Origin: Ahaetulla prasina
Taxonomy: Eukaryota; Chordata; Lepidosauria; Squamata; Colubridae
Direction of reading: 5' to 3'
DNA: 64,000 nt
Assembly (NCBI RefSeq): GCF_028640845.1
Contig: NC_080546.1
Location: 33,371,520 to 33,435,519, forward strand
The position numbers and the translations under genes were made by a program. Positions 22,447 through 33,869 of this stretch are shown one piece after another. The notes beneath the pieces were generated by a model. The model had not been told where the DNA came from and searched no databases. It worked only from the letters and a program-made list of their open reading frames with translations. The first letter of the stretch is position 1. Each line of letters starts with the position of its first letter.

Positions 22447-22887
22447 CAGGTAGTCCTCAACTTACAACAATTCATTTACTGACCGTTCAAAGTTACGACG
22501 ACACTGAAAAAAGTGATTTATGACCAGTTTTCATAGTTATGACCTTGGTAGCATCCCCAGAAACATGTGATCAAAATTCAGATGCTTGGCAACCAGTTCA
22601 TACTTATGACCGTTGTGGTGTCCCAAGGTCATGTGGTTCTCTTTTGCGACCTTTTGACAAGCAAAGTCAATGGGGAAGCCAGATTCACTTTTTTTTTTAA
22701 TTTACATTTATATCCCGCCCTTCTCCGAAGACTTCTCCGAAGACTAACAACAAATAACTTATCAACTGCAGTGATTCACTTAACAACTGAGGGGGGGAGG
22801 TCATAAAATGGGGCAAAACTCACTTAACAAATGTCTCAACAACAGAAATTTTGGGCTCAATCGTGGTCATAAATCGAGGACTACCTG
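22447..22887. mobile_element. TA-flanked MITE, 'CAGGTAGTCCTC' family, 441 bp
   Basis: TIRs CAGGTAGTCCTCAACTTACA and, reversed, CAGGTAGTCCTCGATTTATG are flanked by TA on both sides (22445-22446, 22888-22889). The interior has repeated GTTATGACC and CACTTAACAAC motifs. A fragment resembling an L2 tail (TTTATATCCCGCCCTTCTCC) is nested at about 22690-22735, followed by a CGAAGACTTCTC duplication. Related copies are at 15190-15387, 29493-30177 and about 60800-61186. Confidence 0.75.
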
Positions 22888-23344
22888 TACATTTTGACCA
22901 TAGTTCCCAGATTTCTCAAATAGCAAACTGGAAAGGTTGCTTTTAAGAGTTTTCTTCTGTGTTGTACTGGTAACAGTTGATAGGTATCTTGTCTATCTGT
23001 AAGCTTTATGTGTATGTTTTGCTTATTGACTTCTTAGTTATAATTGTTTTGCTATCAGATGCTTTATCAGTACATCCTTTTGAAGAAGACCCGTTGGATT
23101 ACTGTAATGCATGGACTAATCCTTGAAGGTGATTTAGAAATTGTAGCTGGCCTCAGATAGTGCAAGTGGTACATGAGTGTCACAAGTGCTACATTACTCC
23201 TATAGAAATAACTATATGGTTCAATATGCTTATTTGTTTACAAGACTAAGACCCAAGTTATATACAGGTGCACCTATTCTTTAAATCTGACCTCCACATC
23301 TTATGTTTCAATGGAACATCTTTTGCAGGTCCAACCACTGATTA

Positions 23345-23595
23345 GAGCCACGATGGCGCAGTAGTTAGAGTATAGTACTACAGGCTACTTCTGCTGACTG
23401 TCAGCTGCCTGCAATTTGGCAGTTCAGATCTCACCAGACTAAAGGTTGACTCAGCTTTCCATCCTTCTGAGGTTGGTAAAATGAGGGCCAAGATTGTTGG
23501 GGGCAATTTGCTGACTCTGTAAACTGCTTAGAGAGCTGTAAAGCACTGCAAAGCAGTATATAGTGCTATATAGCAGCAATGTGCTATTTCTATTA
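23345..23595 (+). repeat. tRNA-derived SINE, 'CTATTGCTATT' tail family, near full length
   Basis: GAGCCACGATGGCGCAGTAG then TTAGAG is the A-box and GGCAGTTCAGATCTCACC the B-box. The body TCCTTCTGAGGTTGGTAAAA leads to TTAGAGAGCTGTAAAGCACT and the tail. It is the most complete copy in the window. Confidence 0.85.
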
Positions 23596-23949
23596 TAGTC
23601 TCCTTCAAATTAAACCTGATTCTTGAGACAACATAAAAGGTCAATTTTGTTTTTCTGAGATCTATATTGTGAAACAAATTCCTGTAGTTGTCAAGGTAGA
23701 CCTGACAGTTTAGGAGGGTCTTAAAACCTATCTTAACCAAGTATTTTAGATGTTTTTACATTTTTTGTTCTATCCTTCATAATTTCCTTGTATTAAGTCA
23801 AACAGATCTATGTTTCTTTAAACACACATTTTTACAATGTCCTAAACTTACTAAATTTTGAGAGATAGTAGTGGACTGTATATGAATAATATGAAGCTTA
23901 AAAATGCTAAAATTTTCGAAGAGTAACATTCTCTTGAATTACATACCTA

Positions 23950-24084
23950 CCGTGTTTCCCCAAAAATAAGACCCTGTCTTATATTTCTTTGAACCCTGAA
24001 ATAAGCGCTTGGCCTTATTGCCTTGCGCTCAAAAGCCCAACTGGGCTTATTATCAGAGGATGTCTTATTTGGGGGAAAACACAG
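23950..24084. mobile_element. TA-flanked MITE, 'CCGTGTTTCCCC' family, 135 bp
   Basis: TIRs CCGTGTTTCCCCAAAAATAA and, reversed, CTGTGTTTTCCCCCAAATAA, each continuing GAC, with TA at 23948-23949 and 24085-24086. It is related to the 457-bp element at 31391-31847. Confidence 0.8.
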
Positions 24085-24399
24085 TAGTGCATGGAATTTC
24101 ACAACTGGACAACATAAATGGATTCTCTGTGTCCTTATTATGGCTAAAAGACCAACATTGCAACATTGGAAAGATAAATGTATGGCCTCATTCACTCAAT
24201 AGATAGAAAACCTTGTGACATTTGCCATCTTTGAGTGGATTGCCTACAGATGTAGACTTTGTATGGATAAATGTAATGAAATCTAGAATTCATTTACACA
24301 AATGATAGTGAATTAATAGAAGATAGGTAGGGTTATATAACTGTATTAAAAATTAATATATGTGTACTTTATTATTTACATTAGACATATATTATTTAT

Positions 24400-25550
24400 T
24401 ATTTATTTATTATTTAGATTTTTATACCGCCCTTCTCCCGAAGGACTCAGGGCAGTGTACAGCCAGATTTAAAACAATACAATATACAGATTAAAACAAC
24501 AATTAAAATAACATATTATATTAGTGGCCGAGAAATTTAAAACCGTCAAATTTGACCCATAATTAAAATACCCCAATTAAAATTATTAAAATTCAAAAAA
24601 TTTAAAAAAATTAAGCCAGTCCCGCTTGGATAAACAAGTGCGTTTTCAATTCACGGCGAAAGGTCCGAAGGTCAGGTAATTGAAGCAAACCAGGGGGAAG
24701 TTCGTTCCAGAGGGTAGGTGCTCCAACAGATAAGGCCTTTCCATTGGGGGCCGCCAGCCGACATTGCTTGGTGGACGGCACCCTGAGAAGACCCTCTCTG
24801 TGGGAGCGTACGGGTTGGTGGGAGGCATAAGGTAATAGCAGGCGGTCCCGTAAGTACCCGGGCCCTAAGCCATGGAGCGCTTTAAAGGTGGTAACCAACA
24901 CCTTGAAGCGCACCCGAAAAACCACAGGTAGCCAGTGCAGACTGCGCAGGAGCGGTGTTACACGGGAGCCACGTATGGCTCCCGCAATCACCCGCGCAGC
25001 TGCATTCTGGACTAACTGGAGCCTCCAAGTGCACTTCAGGGGTAGCCCCATGTAGAGAGCATTGCAATAATCCAGACGGGAAGTGACAAGAGCATGAGTG
25101 ACTGTGCATAAGGCATCCCGGTCAAGAAAGGGGCGCAACTGGCGAACCAGGCGAACCTGGTAAAAAGCTCTCCTGGAGACGGCTGCTAAATAGTCTTCAA
25201 ACGACAGCCGTCCATCCAGGAGAATGCAAGTTGCACACCCTTTCGGTTGGGGCCAATGACTCGCCCCCAACAGTCAGCTGCGGTTGTACCGGGGTGCCGG
25301 CATCCACAACCACTCCGTCTTGGATGGATTGAGCTTGAGTCTGTTTCTCCCCATCCAGACCCGTACGGCTTCCAGGCACCGGGACAGCACTTCGACAGCT
25401 TCGTTGGGGTGGCCCGGGGTGGAAAAGTACAGCTGAGTATCATCAGCGTACAGCTGATAACTCACCCCAAAGCCACTGATGACCTCACCCAACGGCTTCA
25501 TATAGATGTTGAACAGGAGAGGCGAGAGAATCGACCCCCCTATATAGAAT
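24400..25550 (-). mobile_element. 5'-truncated L2-group LINE (RT C-terminal part)
   Basis: Minus-strand frames cover 25555-25274 ([20 protein letters not shown], then [10 protein letters not shown] with the catalytic YADD, then [10 protein letters not shown]) and 25270-24611 (LLDGRLSFEDYLAAVSRR to the LRTFRRELKTHLF end). A frameshift lies near 25220-25274. The 3' end has the stem-loop GCCCTGAGTCCTTCGGGAGA then AGGGCGGTAT (24424-24453), also seen at 60560-60590. It closely resembles the copy at 58629-60426, so it is fairly young but dead. Confidence 0.92.
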
Positions 25551-27658
25551 TGCAACAGCTCATTGCTGTAACATTTTTTATTTTTTCTATTCTATATTTC
25601 ATTTTTTAATACACTTCTTTGAAAATGTATGTCTTTGCATTATAATTAACTTCACGTTTTGCTTTTCTTTTTTTTGTTATTGATTTAAAAATAATAAAAA
25701 TAAAATTTAAAAAGACAAACAAATCCATTCGGGTGTGGATGGCATACACATTTTGTAAATAAAAAAAATGCACAAATAATACATCCTTTATTAACTGGAT
25801 CCCTAAGCTTTTTTGTAAAGCTTCATCAGACTGTAACATGTACCAACAATAGCTTATTTATAAGGTGTCTGAACATAGCTACCACGCTCCCAACAATATA
25901 ATTTATGCTTTAGTGTTTTCATGATTTCCCAGAGAGAAGAAAATGCTTTTGGTACCATACTGTTTTCAACTATAGTTCAGTTGCTTTTTTTAAATGAGTC
26001 TGTCAACTAGATATTTAGTTTCCATGGAAATCCTTGTAACAACTTACACATTTGAATTCTGTAAAAAATATCTATAATGGGCAACAGAACATTCATTTAA
26101 CAGGTGCTTTGTGAATATTTGCAAGGATGAATATGCCAAACGAGATTTAAAATAAATAAATAAATCAAAAATACATACACAAATAAAAGTCTTTAATATT
26201 TACAACCAACATGCATGCAGGGAATCTAGCCTTCTTTCTCTGAACTAACAGCATTACATTTCACAATGATTAAGAACAGGTTTCCCCACCTTGGCATTTT
26301 TCAGATCTGCCCACAATACACAGAATACTCAGACAGAATGAGAAGAGGTAACTGGGAATTTAGACAGCTACAGTCTACCCACAACTAGAAAATTCATTTT
26401 ATTTTTAGACCGAAGTGTCTATATCTTCCTCTTAAGTGCCTCTATCTTTATCAAGCAAGCTGTGGACAAGTTATCTGTATCTATTGGGTACACAAAATAA
26501 AACAACAAGTAGTTTACTCTCCTTGCATTTACAAAGAGCTAGAATTGAATTTTTAACTTTCCTAAATCATCAGTCAGTTTTAGGAGTCTGGAACAGAGCC
26601 AGCTGGCTGTTTTCAATAACACAACTCCAAAGAGCATAAAATATAAATTGTCAAAAGGAAAATCTTTTGAAAAGCATCCTTATAATTGGCTTCAAATAGG
26701 TGTGAACGATGAATCCATACAATATAAATTGCAATGGAAGACAAGGGAAAAACAATCAGGGGCTCTCCAGATAACAAAATAACCTCCCCCCAAAAGACAC
26801 TAATATGCATGATGAATATTTTTCCTCTTATTTGAAGTGTAGAGTTTTCATATTGTTCTGAACGTTACTTACCTACAATATTTCAAAATTTGGAATCATA
26901 TCACTAAATGGCAGAAATCAGAAACTGGAAACAGTTTCAGAATACCAAGTTCATGTTTTACAATTCTTCAGGTTAACAGAAATGAGAACTAATGTCTCGT
27001 AAGTGAAGAAGAAAGTGGCCATGCTGTATCATACCCAGAAAGGAAGAAAAACTTTCCTTTTCTGTAGTCGATATTAAAATGAAAACCAGATGATTAACTT
27101 TTCACAAGGCTAATAAATACTTTTACAGACTAGCATCTTTCACAAGTCTATTTATAAACCTATACTGTATGCTGTAAACAAAAGAATTAATTCAGCTGCA
27201 TTCATCAAGACCTCGGAAGCCACTATGGTTACTAATATCAACTGATATACAAATCTCTAACGCTAATTAACAGTTTTATTTCTGACATACTTTTCTACAT
27301 AAGCAAATTAGAAAATACGCTTTATTTCATTATGTATTTATTTTTTATTTTTGTTGTTGTAACTGTATGTCTCCAACCTCAAATTTAGCTGTATGTAGGG
27401 TTAACAAATCTTTCTTTAATAGTGATTATCAACTTAAACAATACCTTAATAAATCAGTTATCTAATATAATGTTAGTATCATATATGTGACTATTTTCCA
27501 AGGTCTTACAGAAAAGGGGAGTAAGTCCATCAAGTCTTAGTTTTGCTAATCATAAAATGTATAATGTAAAGATAAAGGAGTAGATCAACAGACAGGAAAA
27601 GTAAAATAAAAATGTTGGAGAAAGATGGTGATATGAAGCCATAGCATGAATGGCTCAC

Positions 27659-27709
27659 CTGGGGATTTTGCTGAAGAGCATGTACTGGAGTAGTGGCCAC
27701 CCCTCTTTA
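27659..27709 (-). CDS. DCLK2: DCLK2 visible exon 5: 51-nt cassette exon in the linker
   Basis: A polypyrimidine tract (27721-27740 read on the minus strand) and ACAG acceptor (AG at 27711-27710) precede 51 nt ending in a strong CAG|GTGAGC donor. In phase 1 it reads VKRGGHYSSTCSSAKSP and returns to phase 1, so including or skipping it keeps the frame. I recall a near-identical VKRGGHYSS-type insert in a mammalian DCLK2 isoform, which would make this a conserved alternative exon. It adds 17 Ser-rich residues between the two SP-rich linker exons. No transcript evidence is available here. Confidence 0.82.
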
Positions 27710-28929
27710 CTGTACTCATTCAGTTGATAAAAAAGAAAAAGAAGAAAGGTTATTCATAGGCAAGAAGAAAAAATGATAGCGAGAGAGCAGAAATTCAATT
27801 ATTTGTTTTCTAGCAAAGATATGATAAACTTAATTATATTATCACAGACACCACTTAAACTGACATAAAAACTCATAAAACTATTGCAAAAAAAGAGAGC
27901 AGGGATGCAAAACGTTTCAAATCTGAATTATTTCAAGTTGAATGATTATAAGTGTGAAACAGAAATTTTCAAGCATTTTTAAAGAGCTTCAAGCATAACC
28001 ATGTTATGGGAAAGGTGAGGAAGTCAGTTTGAGATGAAGTTAAAACCATGAATCTAGCAGAGCATACATACTTTCTGAGGAATAAATTTAATTACTGTCT
28101 AATTTTAGTGTCATACAATACTGATGCTACATTGTCAAGCACATTACATTATTGATCACCTTGGTCCTTACACTTGAACTGCAGTGTACATATGATACAT
28201 CTGATATTGGTCTTGTTTGTTACCTGAGAACTGCCCTGAGTTCAGCCACCAACTTCTTAAAACATACTGTAATAATGGTAGTCTTGTGTTTACATTCCCC
28301 ACAACTTCTGACGTTGAGAAGCTGTTGCTGAGGTCATTGTTCTCCACAATTACATTCCAAGTCAAAATGTCTAAAAGTACACTGAATATCTGAACCTAAT
28401 TCAGTCTGTGTTGAAGTCTGGTTAGGACAAAATCACTCATAGTTGCCCAAATTGGTGACTTCTTTCAGAAAAGAGGCAGAGAGAGTGTGACTGTTGACCT
28501 GCTTCATTTCATCAGTATTTGACCATCATTTCCAGTTGGTGATTAGAGACTTACTATACAATGGTCACACTTGAAGGGACAATATTAATAAATACTATTT
28601 TATACCCTGATAGAGTATATATCTTGGCAGCTTTGTACAGTGTGTTGTACACTGTACAAAGCACACTTTTGCTTTATATGAAATTACAGGAGTTGGTTAT
28701 TATAGGTTCTGGAGCTGGGTATTGCCAATATGGAGATTTATTAATTATATTTTATGCCACCTCATTGTTAAATGAATTATGATGGTTTAGCCTTAAAAAC
28801 AGTATGACTTTCCCAAAACAATCAAAATAATTCATTAATAAACTATAATGTTACTCTTCGTTGAATGTTCAGTGAGAAGAAATTTTCGGTATACATACTG
28901 GATATGGCATTTAGTTTGAAGCAAATAGT

Positions 28930-29210
28930 TCTATAGCTACCTAGATTCAAAACCATGTAAGACTTTATAGATCAAAAAATATCAGATTTTATATTGAGCC
29001 CTGTTTGGTGTTCTGTGTGGAATACAATGGCTCTTGCTTGCCAAAAAGCACTCACACCATCTGCAGCTTCTCAGCAGTCTTTGAAGGCTGCCCTATCTAG
29101 AGCACATTGCAGTAATCTGTGTAGAAGACGCCAGTAATGTGAGTTCTACCAGAAAGGCTTATTTCCCCAGGAAGGGTCAAAACTGGCACAACGGCTCACT
29201 CTAATTATAA
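28930..29210 (-). repeat. Old L2 remnant
   Basis: The plus strand reads CATTGCAGTAATCTGTGTAGAAG and ACGCCAGTAATGTGAGT, aligning by eye with CATTGCAATAATCCAGACGGGAAGTGACAAGAGCATGAG-type sequence of the younger L2 at 25060-25100. It is much diverged. Confidence 0.5.
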
Positions 29211-29492
29211 CTTCCCCCTGCCTATATTTCTTCTATCCACATCCTCCAGACCTCAGGTCAAGACTTCTACTGTATCAATGGCTGATACCAAGGTACAGAT
29301 GGATAATAATAATGCCTGCAGAAAATCACAAATATATAAAGACCTCATATAGAAGTAGAATGACTATGGCAAAACAAAGGTCGTACCAATGCTAATAGGT
29401 GCCCCGTGTGCAATTCTAAAACATCTGGAGGACTACTTAAACATCATCAGCATTGACAAAATCACCACCAGTCAATTGCAAAAGGCAGCTTT

Positions 29493-30177
29493 CAGGTATA
29501 TCTCAACTTACAACTGGTTGCTTAAGACCATTCATAGTTACAATGGATTCAAAAAAGGTTTCTTCTGACCCATACTTGAAATTACAACTGCCATACCACT
29601 CCTGTGGTCACATGAATGCATTTTGGGCTCTTGGCAACTTGCTCAGAATAACAGAGTTGGAAGGGTTCTTGGAGGTGTTCTAGTCTAACCCCTGCTCAAG
29701 CAGAAACCCTGCTTCTTCTTAAAAATCTCCAATATTGGAGTACCCATGACTTCTGGAGGCAACTCGTTCCACTGATTAATTGTAAATTTCTTGTTAGTTC
29801 TAGGTTGGTTCTCTCCTTGATTGGTTTCCATCCATTGTTTATTATCCTGCCTCCAGGTGCTTTGGAGATTAGGTTGACCCGGTCTTCTTTGTGGCAGCCC
29901 CTTAGATATTGGAACACTGCTAAATGCAGTGTCCCAGAATCACATAGTTGTGTTTTGCAAAGCTTTTGCTGGGGTTTTTTTTGGGCGGCGGCGGCGGGGG
30001 GGAAATGCCCATTGGATAAGCTGGATTTGGATTTATGATTATTTAACAATCATGTGATTGGCCTAAAAACTGCAGTTAATTACTTAACATCCATTTTAAA
30101 AATGGAGTTAAAATTATAAGCACGACTTATAAACAAAATTTCAGGTTCAATTGTGGTCACAAGTCAGAGTCTACTTG
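29493..30177. mobile_element. 'CAGGTAGTCCTC'-family MITE split by a CR1
   Basis: The left end CAGGTATATCTCAACTTACA and the reversed right end CAAGTAGACTCTGACTTGTG have TA on both sides (TTTCAGG on the left is ambiguous). The CR1 fragment at 29646-29922 sits inside. Interior motifs such as CACATGAATGCATTTTGGGC match the family. Confidence 0.6.
29646..29922 (-). repeat. CR1 LINE 3' fragment nested in a MITE
   Basis: The plus strand reads ATAACAGAGTTGGAAGGGTT, GTTCCACTGATTAATTG and TTAGATATTGGAACACTGCT, the CR1 3' end in reverse. It lies within the MITE, so the CR1 inserted later. Confidence 0.85.
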
Positions 30178-30335
30178 TACTTGGAACAGCTTACATCTTG
30201 CAACAATACCTTTACACCATGAAAGAACAACATTTGCTGAAACCAGGTCCTTGGGAAGGACTCAGTAAGCAGTTAAAAATGCCAAATCAGTTTAAATATC
30301 TGGCAGACTCTGCAACTCACCATAAATTAAATTAA

Positions 30336-30600
30336 ATTAAATTTATATACTGCCAAAATCCCAGCAATTCTGAGGGGTTTACCAATTGTTAAAAACATCT
30401 AAAAACAAGGAATACAAAATTACAAAAACAATGCAGGCTGTACACCGCCCTGAGTCTTTCGGGAGAAGGGCGGTATAAAAGTTTAATTAAATAAATAAAT
30501 AAATACAAGTCAAAACAGCACATGCTAATCCACTGAAAACCAACCACCATCATGTACTACCACAGCATAGCCTACCAAACCACCTACCATGAAATTTCCA
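30336..30600 (-). repeat. LINE/SINE 3'-end fragment with a nested L2 tail
   Basis: TTTATATACTGCCAAAATCC then CAGCAATTCTGAGGGGTTTA looks like a reversed LINE or SINE 3' end. Inside it, on the plus strand, is a very short L2 insertion at 30436-30510 with the ACCGCCCTGAGTCTTTCGGG stem-loop and an AATAAATAAATA tail. Confidence 0.55.
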
Positions 30601-31178
30601 GCTATTTCTCAGTTACCGGTGGTACCTGGCTTTTTCCCTGGTCTCCCACCCCCTCTAGGCCCTCCATGTACCAAATACTTCAAAAAGGCATGTTTTGGGT
30701 CAGGCATTGGCCACATGAAATAGTTGTTTGATGCATGGAACAATCTGTGCGTGTAATATTTGGCATATCCCCTGCTCAGAGTTATAGTAGTTTAAAGGTT
30801 GTAAATTCCTTTGCGGGAACTTGCTAGAATGCTTGGTTCTTAAATGCCTTCAAATGTTCCTTGCTTTTAGTGAAAAAGGCAATGATCACAGTTTCTTATG
30901 CTCCCTCTATGGAATTGCCTCCTTAGAGAAGTTGAAATGTTACTGAACGTTTAAAAATGAGTTAAGCTTTATTATTTGTTACAGTACATTACATGTTTTT
31001 TCATATGGTTTCAGAGGTATTTATTCCTTGTTTTGTGTATCATTTTATTTATTGAACTGGCAATTTTTTGTAAGTTTAAACATTTAGCCACTAATTTCTG
31101 ATTGCTTGATTCTACCACAGAGATTGAGCCACGTATGAAAAAACTGAATTTCTAAAGAGCAGTTCTGTTTTCAATTAC

Positions 31179-31283
31179 CTGAAGCTGGGGACTTGCTTCG
31201 ACGTGAAAGCCCAGGACTTTTAGATCCAGAATACCTTGTTGTTCCAGATGCACGAGAATAAGATGATTTCATAACACGGCATT
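31179..31283 (-). CDS. DCLK2: DCLK2 visible exon 4: start of Ser/Pro-rich linker
   Basis: 105 nt with acceptor TTTGCAG|AATGCC and donor CTTCAG|GTAATT. It encodes ECRVMKSSYSRASGT, then a YSGSKSPG...SRRSKSPAS stretch. This is the basic, Ser/Pro-rich segment after DC repeat 2, rich in SP dipeptides that are candidate proline-directed phosphorylation sites. It enters by completing Glu and leaves phase 1, so it can splice either to the cassette exon at 27659-27709 or straight to 21952-22046. Confidence 0.93.
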
Positions 31284-31390
31284 CTGCAAACAACACAGAT
31301 GGACAGTAGAATAAATATTTTCAATGCACAACCACTTTAATTGAAATATTGATTGAAAGGTAGAAGTTCCTAAGTTGCTATTCCTAATTA

Positions 31391-31847
31391 CCATGTTTTC
31401 GTGAAAATAAGACCTATCCCATAAATAAACCCTAACTTGATTTTTACATGTGTGCCTAATATAAGCAGCTGCTTGCGCCAGACACCATGTGGCGCATCGC
31501 ACCAATACCGCCGCTTGTGGCAGATACCACATGCTGCGTCACGCCGGTGCCACCGCTCACAACAGGAAGCTGCATAGTGCATCATGCCAGTGCTCGCACA
31601 CACAATGGCACGTGCCATGTAGCCTCTTGCCGTGAGTGGCAGCTCTGGCGCGATGTACCATGTGGCGTCTGGCCGCAAGCGGCTGCAGAACAAATCAGGC
31701 AGCGATGAAACAGGTTTTGGGGCATGGGAGGCCTGGCTGTGGTGGTTTTAAAGTAAGTGGGTAAGACATCTACGCAAAATAAAACCTGGTGCTTATTTTG
31801 GGGCCCAAAAGAAAATAAGACTCAGTCTGATTTCCAGGGAAACATGG
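31391..31847. mobile_element. TA-flanked MITE, 'CCATGTTTTC' ends, 457 bp
   Basis: Ends CCATGTTTTCGTGAAAATAA then GACC and, reversed, CCATGTTTCCCTGGAAATCA then GAC, flanked by TA (31389-31390, 31848-31849). The interior 31460-31690 is GC-rich, with degenerate GC/ACA-rich repeats around CATGTGGCG and GCACCA. Open frames there come from this composition. Confidence 0.75.
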
Positions 31848-32308
31848 TAGTTATTACCAAATGAACAAAACACATGAATGTAAATTTATGTTTTTCTGTT
31901 AGTACAATGTGCAATCATTTTTTAAAAATTCTGTATAGAGATGAGTGGGATATTGTAATGTTGTAATATTGTAATGTTTTGGTGGATTGCTACAGGAGTT
32001 GTTCCAATCAGGTAGAGTTTTACTTGTGCTGCATTAACAAAAATTGTGCTGTATTATGCACAAAAAGCCTGCAGGATCATGTTTGGCACCAAAATAATTT
32101 ACTGAGATGAATTGATGAGAATAAGATCAGAGGCATCATGTTCTGAAATTCGAACAGTAAGTAATGTTTAAATGCCTTAAACATTAAATCAGCAGCCAAC
32201 CTGCTATAAATTGGTTAGAGACTTAAATAGTCCAATGATATCACAAGTTTAATAAATAATAAATATGCTTGTATATTCCAGGATGTGATCAGATGAGTTA
32301 CTCTATAA

Positions 32309-32438
32309 AAGGGGTGTCAAAACTTGCGTCATCATGGCAGCATCACATATCGCAACATTTTCCCCTTTGCTAAACCAGGCATGGGCGTGGCCGGTGCGTG
32401 ATGCATTCGGCATACAAGCCACGAGTTGGACAGCCCTG
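32309..32438. mobile_element. hAT-type MITE, 130 bp, perfect TSD
   Basis: Ends AAGGGGTGTCAAAACTTGC and, reversed, CAGGGCTGTCCAACTCGTGG. A perfect 8-bp target-site duplication CTCTATAA lies at 32301-32308 and 32439-32446. Confidence 0.87.
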
Positions 32439-32555
32439 CTCTATAAGAATGGATGATATATTGTGTATATCATGATCAGTTAGTGAGTTAATACATACAA
32501 ATGGGTTAAATGGATTCTTATAATTCATAAAAGCATTTTAGGTGCTTATGCTTAC

Positions 32556-32658
32556 CACTATGGTCCAGAACAAAATCATCTTGAGCATAACGATATTTTT
32601 CAGGTCCACAGGCAATAAAAACGTCATCGTCACCAAAAAAGTCTTGCAAACAGGTAAC
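32556..32658 (-). CDS. DCLK2: DCLK2 visible exon 3: C-terminal end of DC repeat 2
   Basis: 103 nt. The acceptor is a T-run ending in AAAAG (AG at 32660-32659) and the donor is AGTG|GTAAGC. It encodes [18 protein letters not shown] followed by [16 protein letters not shown], the conserved end of the second DC repeat shared by DCX, DCLK1 and DCLK2. It enters in phase 0 and leaves one base that completes Glu with exon 4. Confidence 0.95.
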
Positions 32659-33039
32659 CTTTTAAAAAAAAAAAGCAACATGTCACAAGGGGCCATCAGA
32701 GGCTGAGAAACAGACTTCACATTATGCATTTATGATAAGCAATTACTGTTGCTTGTACCACTGAAAGTTAAACACAAATAGACAATGAGTATATGTACAA
32801 TTTCTGGTGTTTTGTTTTTTTTTCTATTACCCCAGTGTCATGACTCTGGATGCTATACATGAATCTCAACAGTGATCTTAACATGAAAATAAAAACTATC
32901 AGGAACAGGTAATGGATGACATCCTTCTACTAAGCGGCATGGAAAGACCATTCTATGACATAGCATTGGGGTCCCAACTCTTCCGACCCACGCTCCCTCA
33001 CTTCTCAAGAGGACAGCACCCTAAGAAGGCCCTCTCTGA

Positions 33040-33740
33040 ATGACCTAAAAGGAAGAGAAGACTCATTCTGGATAAGGCAGTGCTTAAAGTAATCCATTGT
33101 GATGCCATATAAGGTTTTATAGGTATAGCACTTTGAATCGGGATTGGAAGCAGCAGAGCACCAAAAAAATAAGTGTCATTTTACATTCCCAGAAAGAGCA
33201 CATTTTACAGGACTAACCATGTAGTAAAAGGTTATGAGTTACTGCCATTAACATCTTCTAGTCAAAGTAGAGCCCTGACTGGTACTTCCTAGTCATAAAC
33301 CTATTTCTTCAGAGGAGCCATGAGTTCAATCTAGAGCTGAAAGTGGGATTAATTATTTAGGAAAGCCAAAATCTCTATAAATAGTAAGACTGTTTTGCTT
33401 AGGCTTAGTGGGATTACCTCTCTCCAGTCCCTGAAAGTCCCAAGACATTAGTTCAGGGCCTCCACAGCACTTCAGCCCCAACTCAATATGGCAAAATATA
33501 ATTGATGTAGGATAGTAATGATATGTCACTCTTAACCGACAGGTAGCCACTCTAGCAATTCCACATAGATGTTAAATAACATTAGGAAGACCAAGCTCGG
33601 TGGTATGACACACTAGACTAGAGCAAGCATCAGCTCTACCTTTCTTCTCCTGTTACCACTGAATGGAGCTACCCAGTCAATACAACATGGTATCTCCAGC
33701 CCCCAGTCCAGAAGCATACCTCGGTTTTTGGTACCAAAAG
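33040..33740 (-). repeat. Old L2-like remnant
   Basis: The plus strand has CCACATAGATGTTAAATAACATTAGG near 33562, which resembles TATATAGATGTTGAACAGGAGAGG of the L2 at 25500. Earlier, TAATCCATTGTGATGCCATATAAGGTTTTATAGG resembles the reversed L2 3' coding end. No frame survives. Confidence 0.45.
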
Positions 33741-33869
33741 TTGTTCAAATATAATAGGACCAGAAGAAGTGTTGTCCTCCTTTCATCCAAGTCCTTATGG
33801 TCACCCACTTCAAGACCCAAAGCCTAAATTTATTATGGTACCAATAAAGTATTTTAATAAATGCCAGGT

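Larger units (their letters stand above)
22047..27658 (-). other. DCLK2: DCLK2 intron between cassette exon 5 and exon 6
   Basis: A 5.6-kb intron with MITEs (22447-22887, 23950-24084), a SINE (23345-23595) and an L2 fragment (24400-25550). 25560-27658 shows no identifiable element apart from a short repeat-like stretch at 26278-26350. Confidence 0.8.
27710..31178 (-). other. DCLK2: DCLK2 intron between exon 4 and cassette exon 5
   Basis: A 3.5-kb intron. An old L2 remnant lies at 28930-29210, a MITE with nested CR1 at 29493-30177 and an L2 tail at 30436-30510. 27780-28920 and 30620-31170 show nothing I can name. Confidence 0.8.
31284..32555 (-). other. DCLK2: DCLK2 intron between exons 3 and 4
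   Basis: A 1.3-kb intron with a MITE at 31391-31847 and a hAT MITE at 32309-32438. 31850-32300 holds nothing I can identify. Confidence 0.82.

Noticed and set aside
23345..23420. Functional tRNA gene
   Set aside because: A- and B-box-like motifs are present, but there is no cloverleaf and the sequence continues into a SINE body repeated elsewhere in the window.
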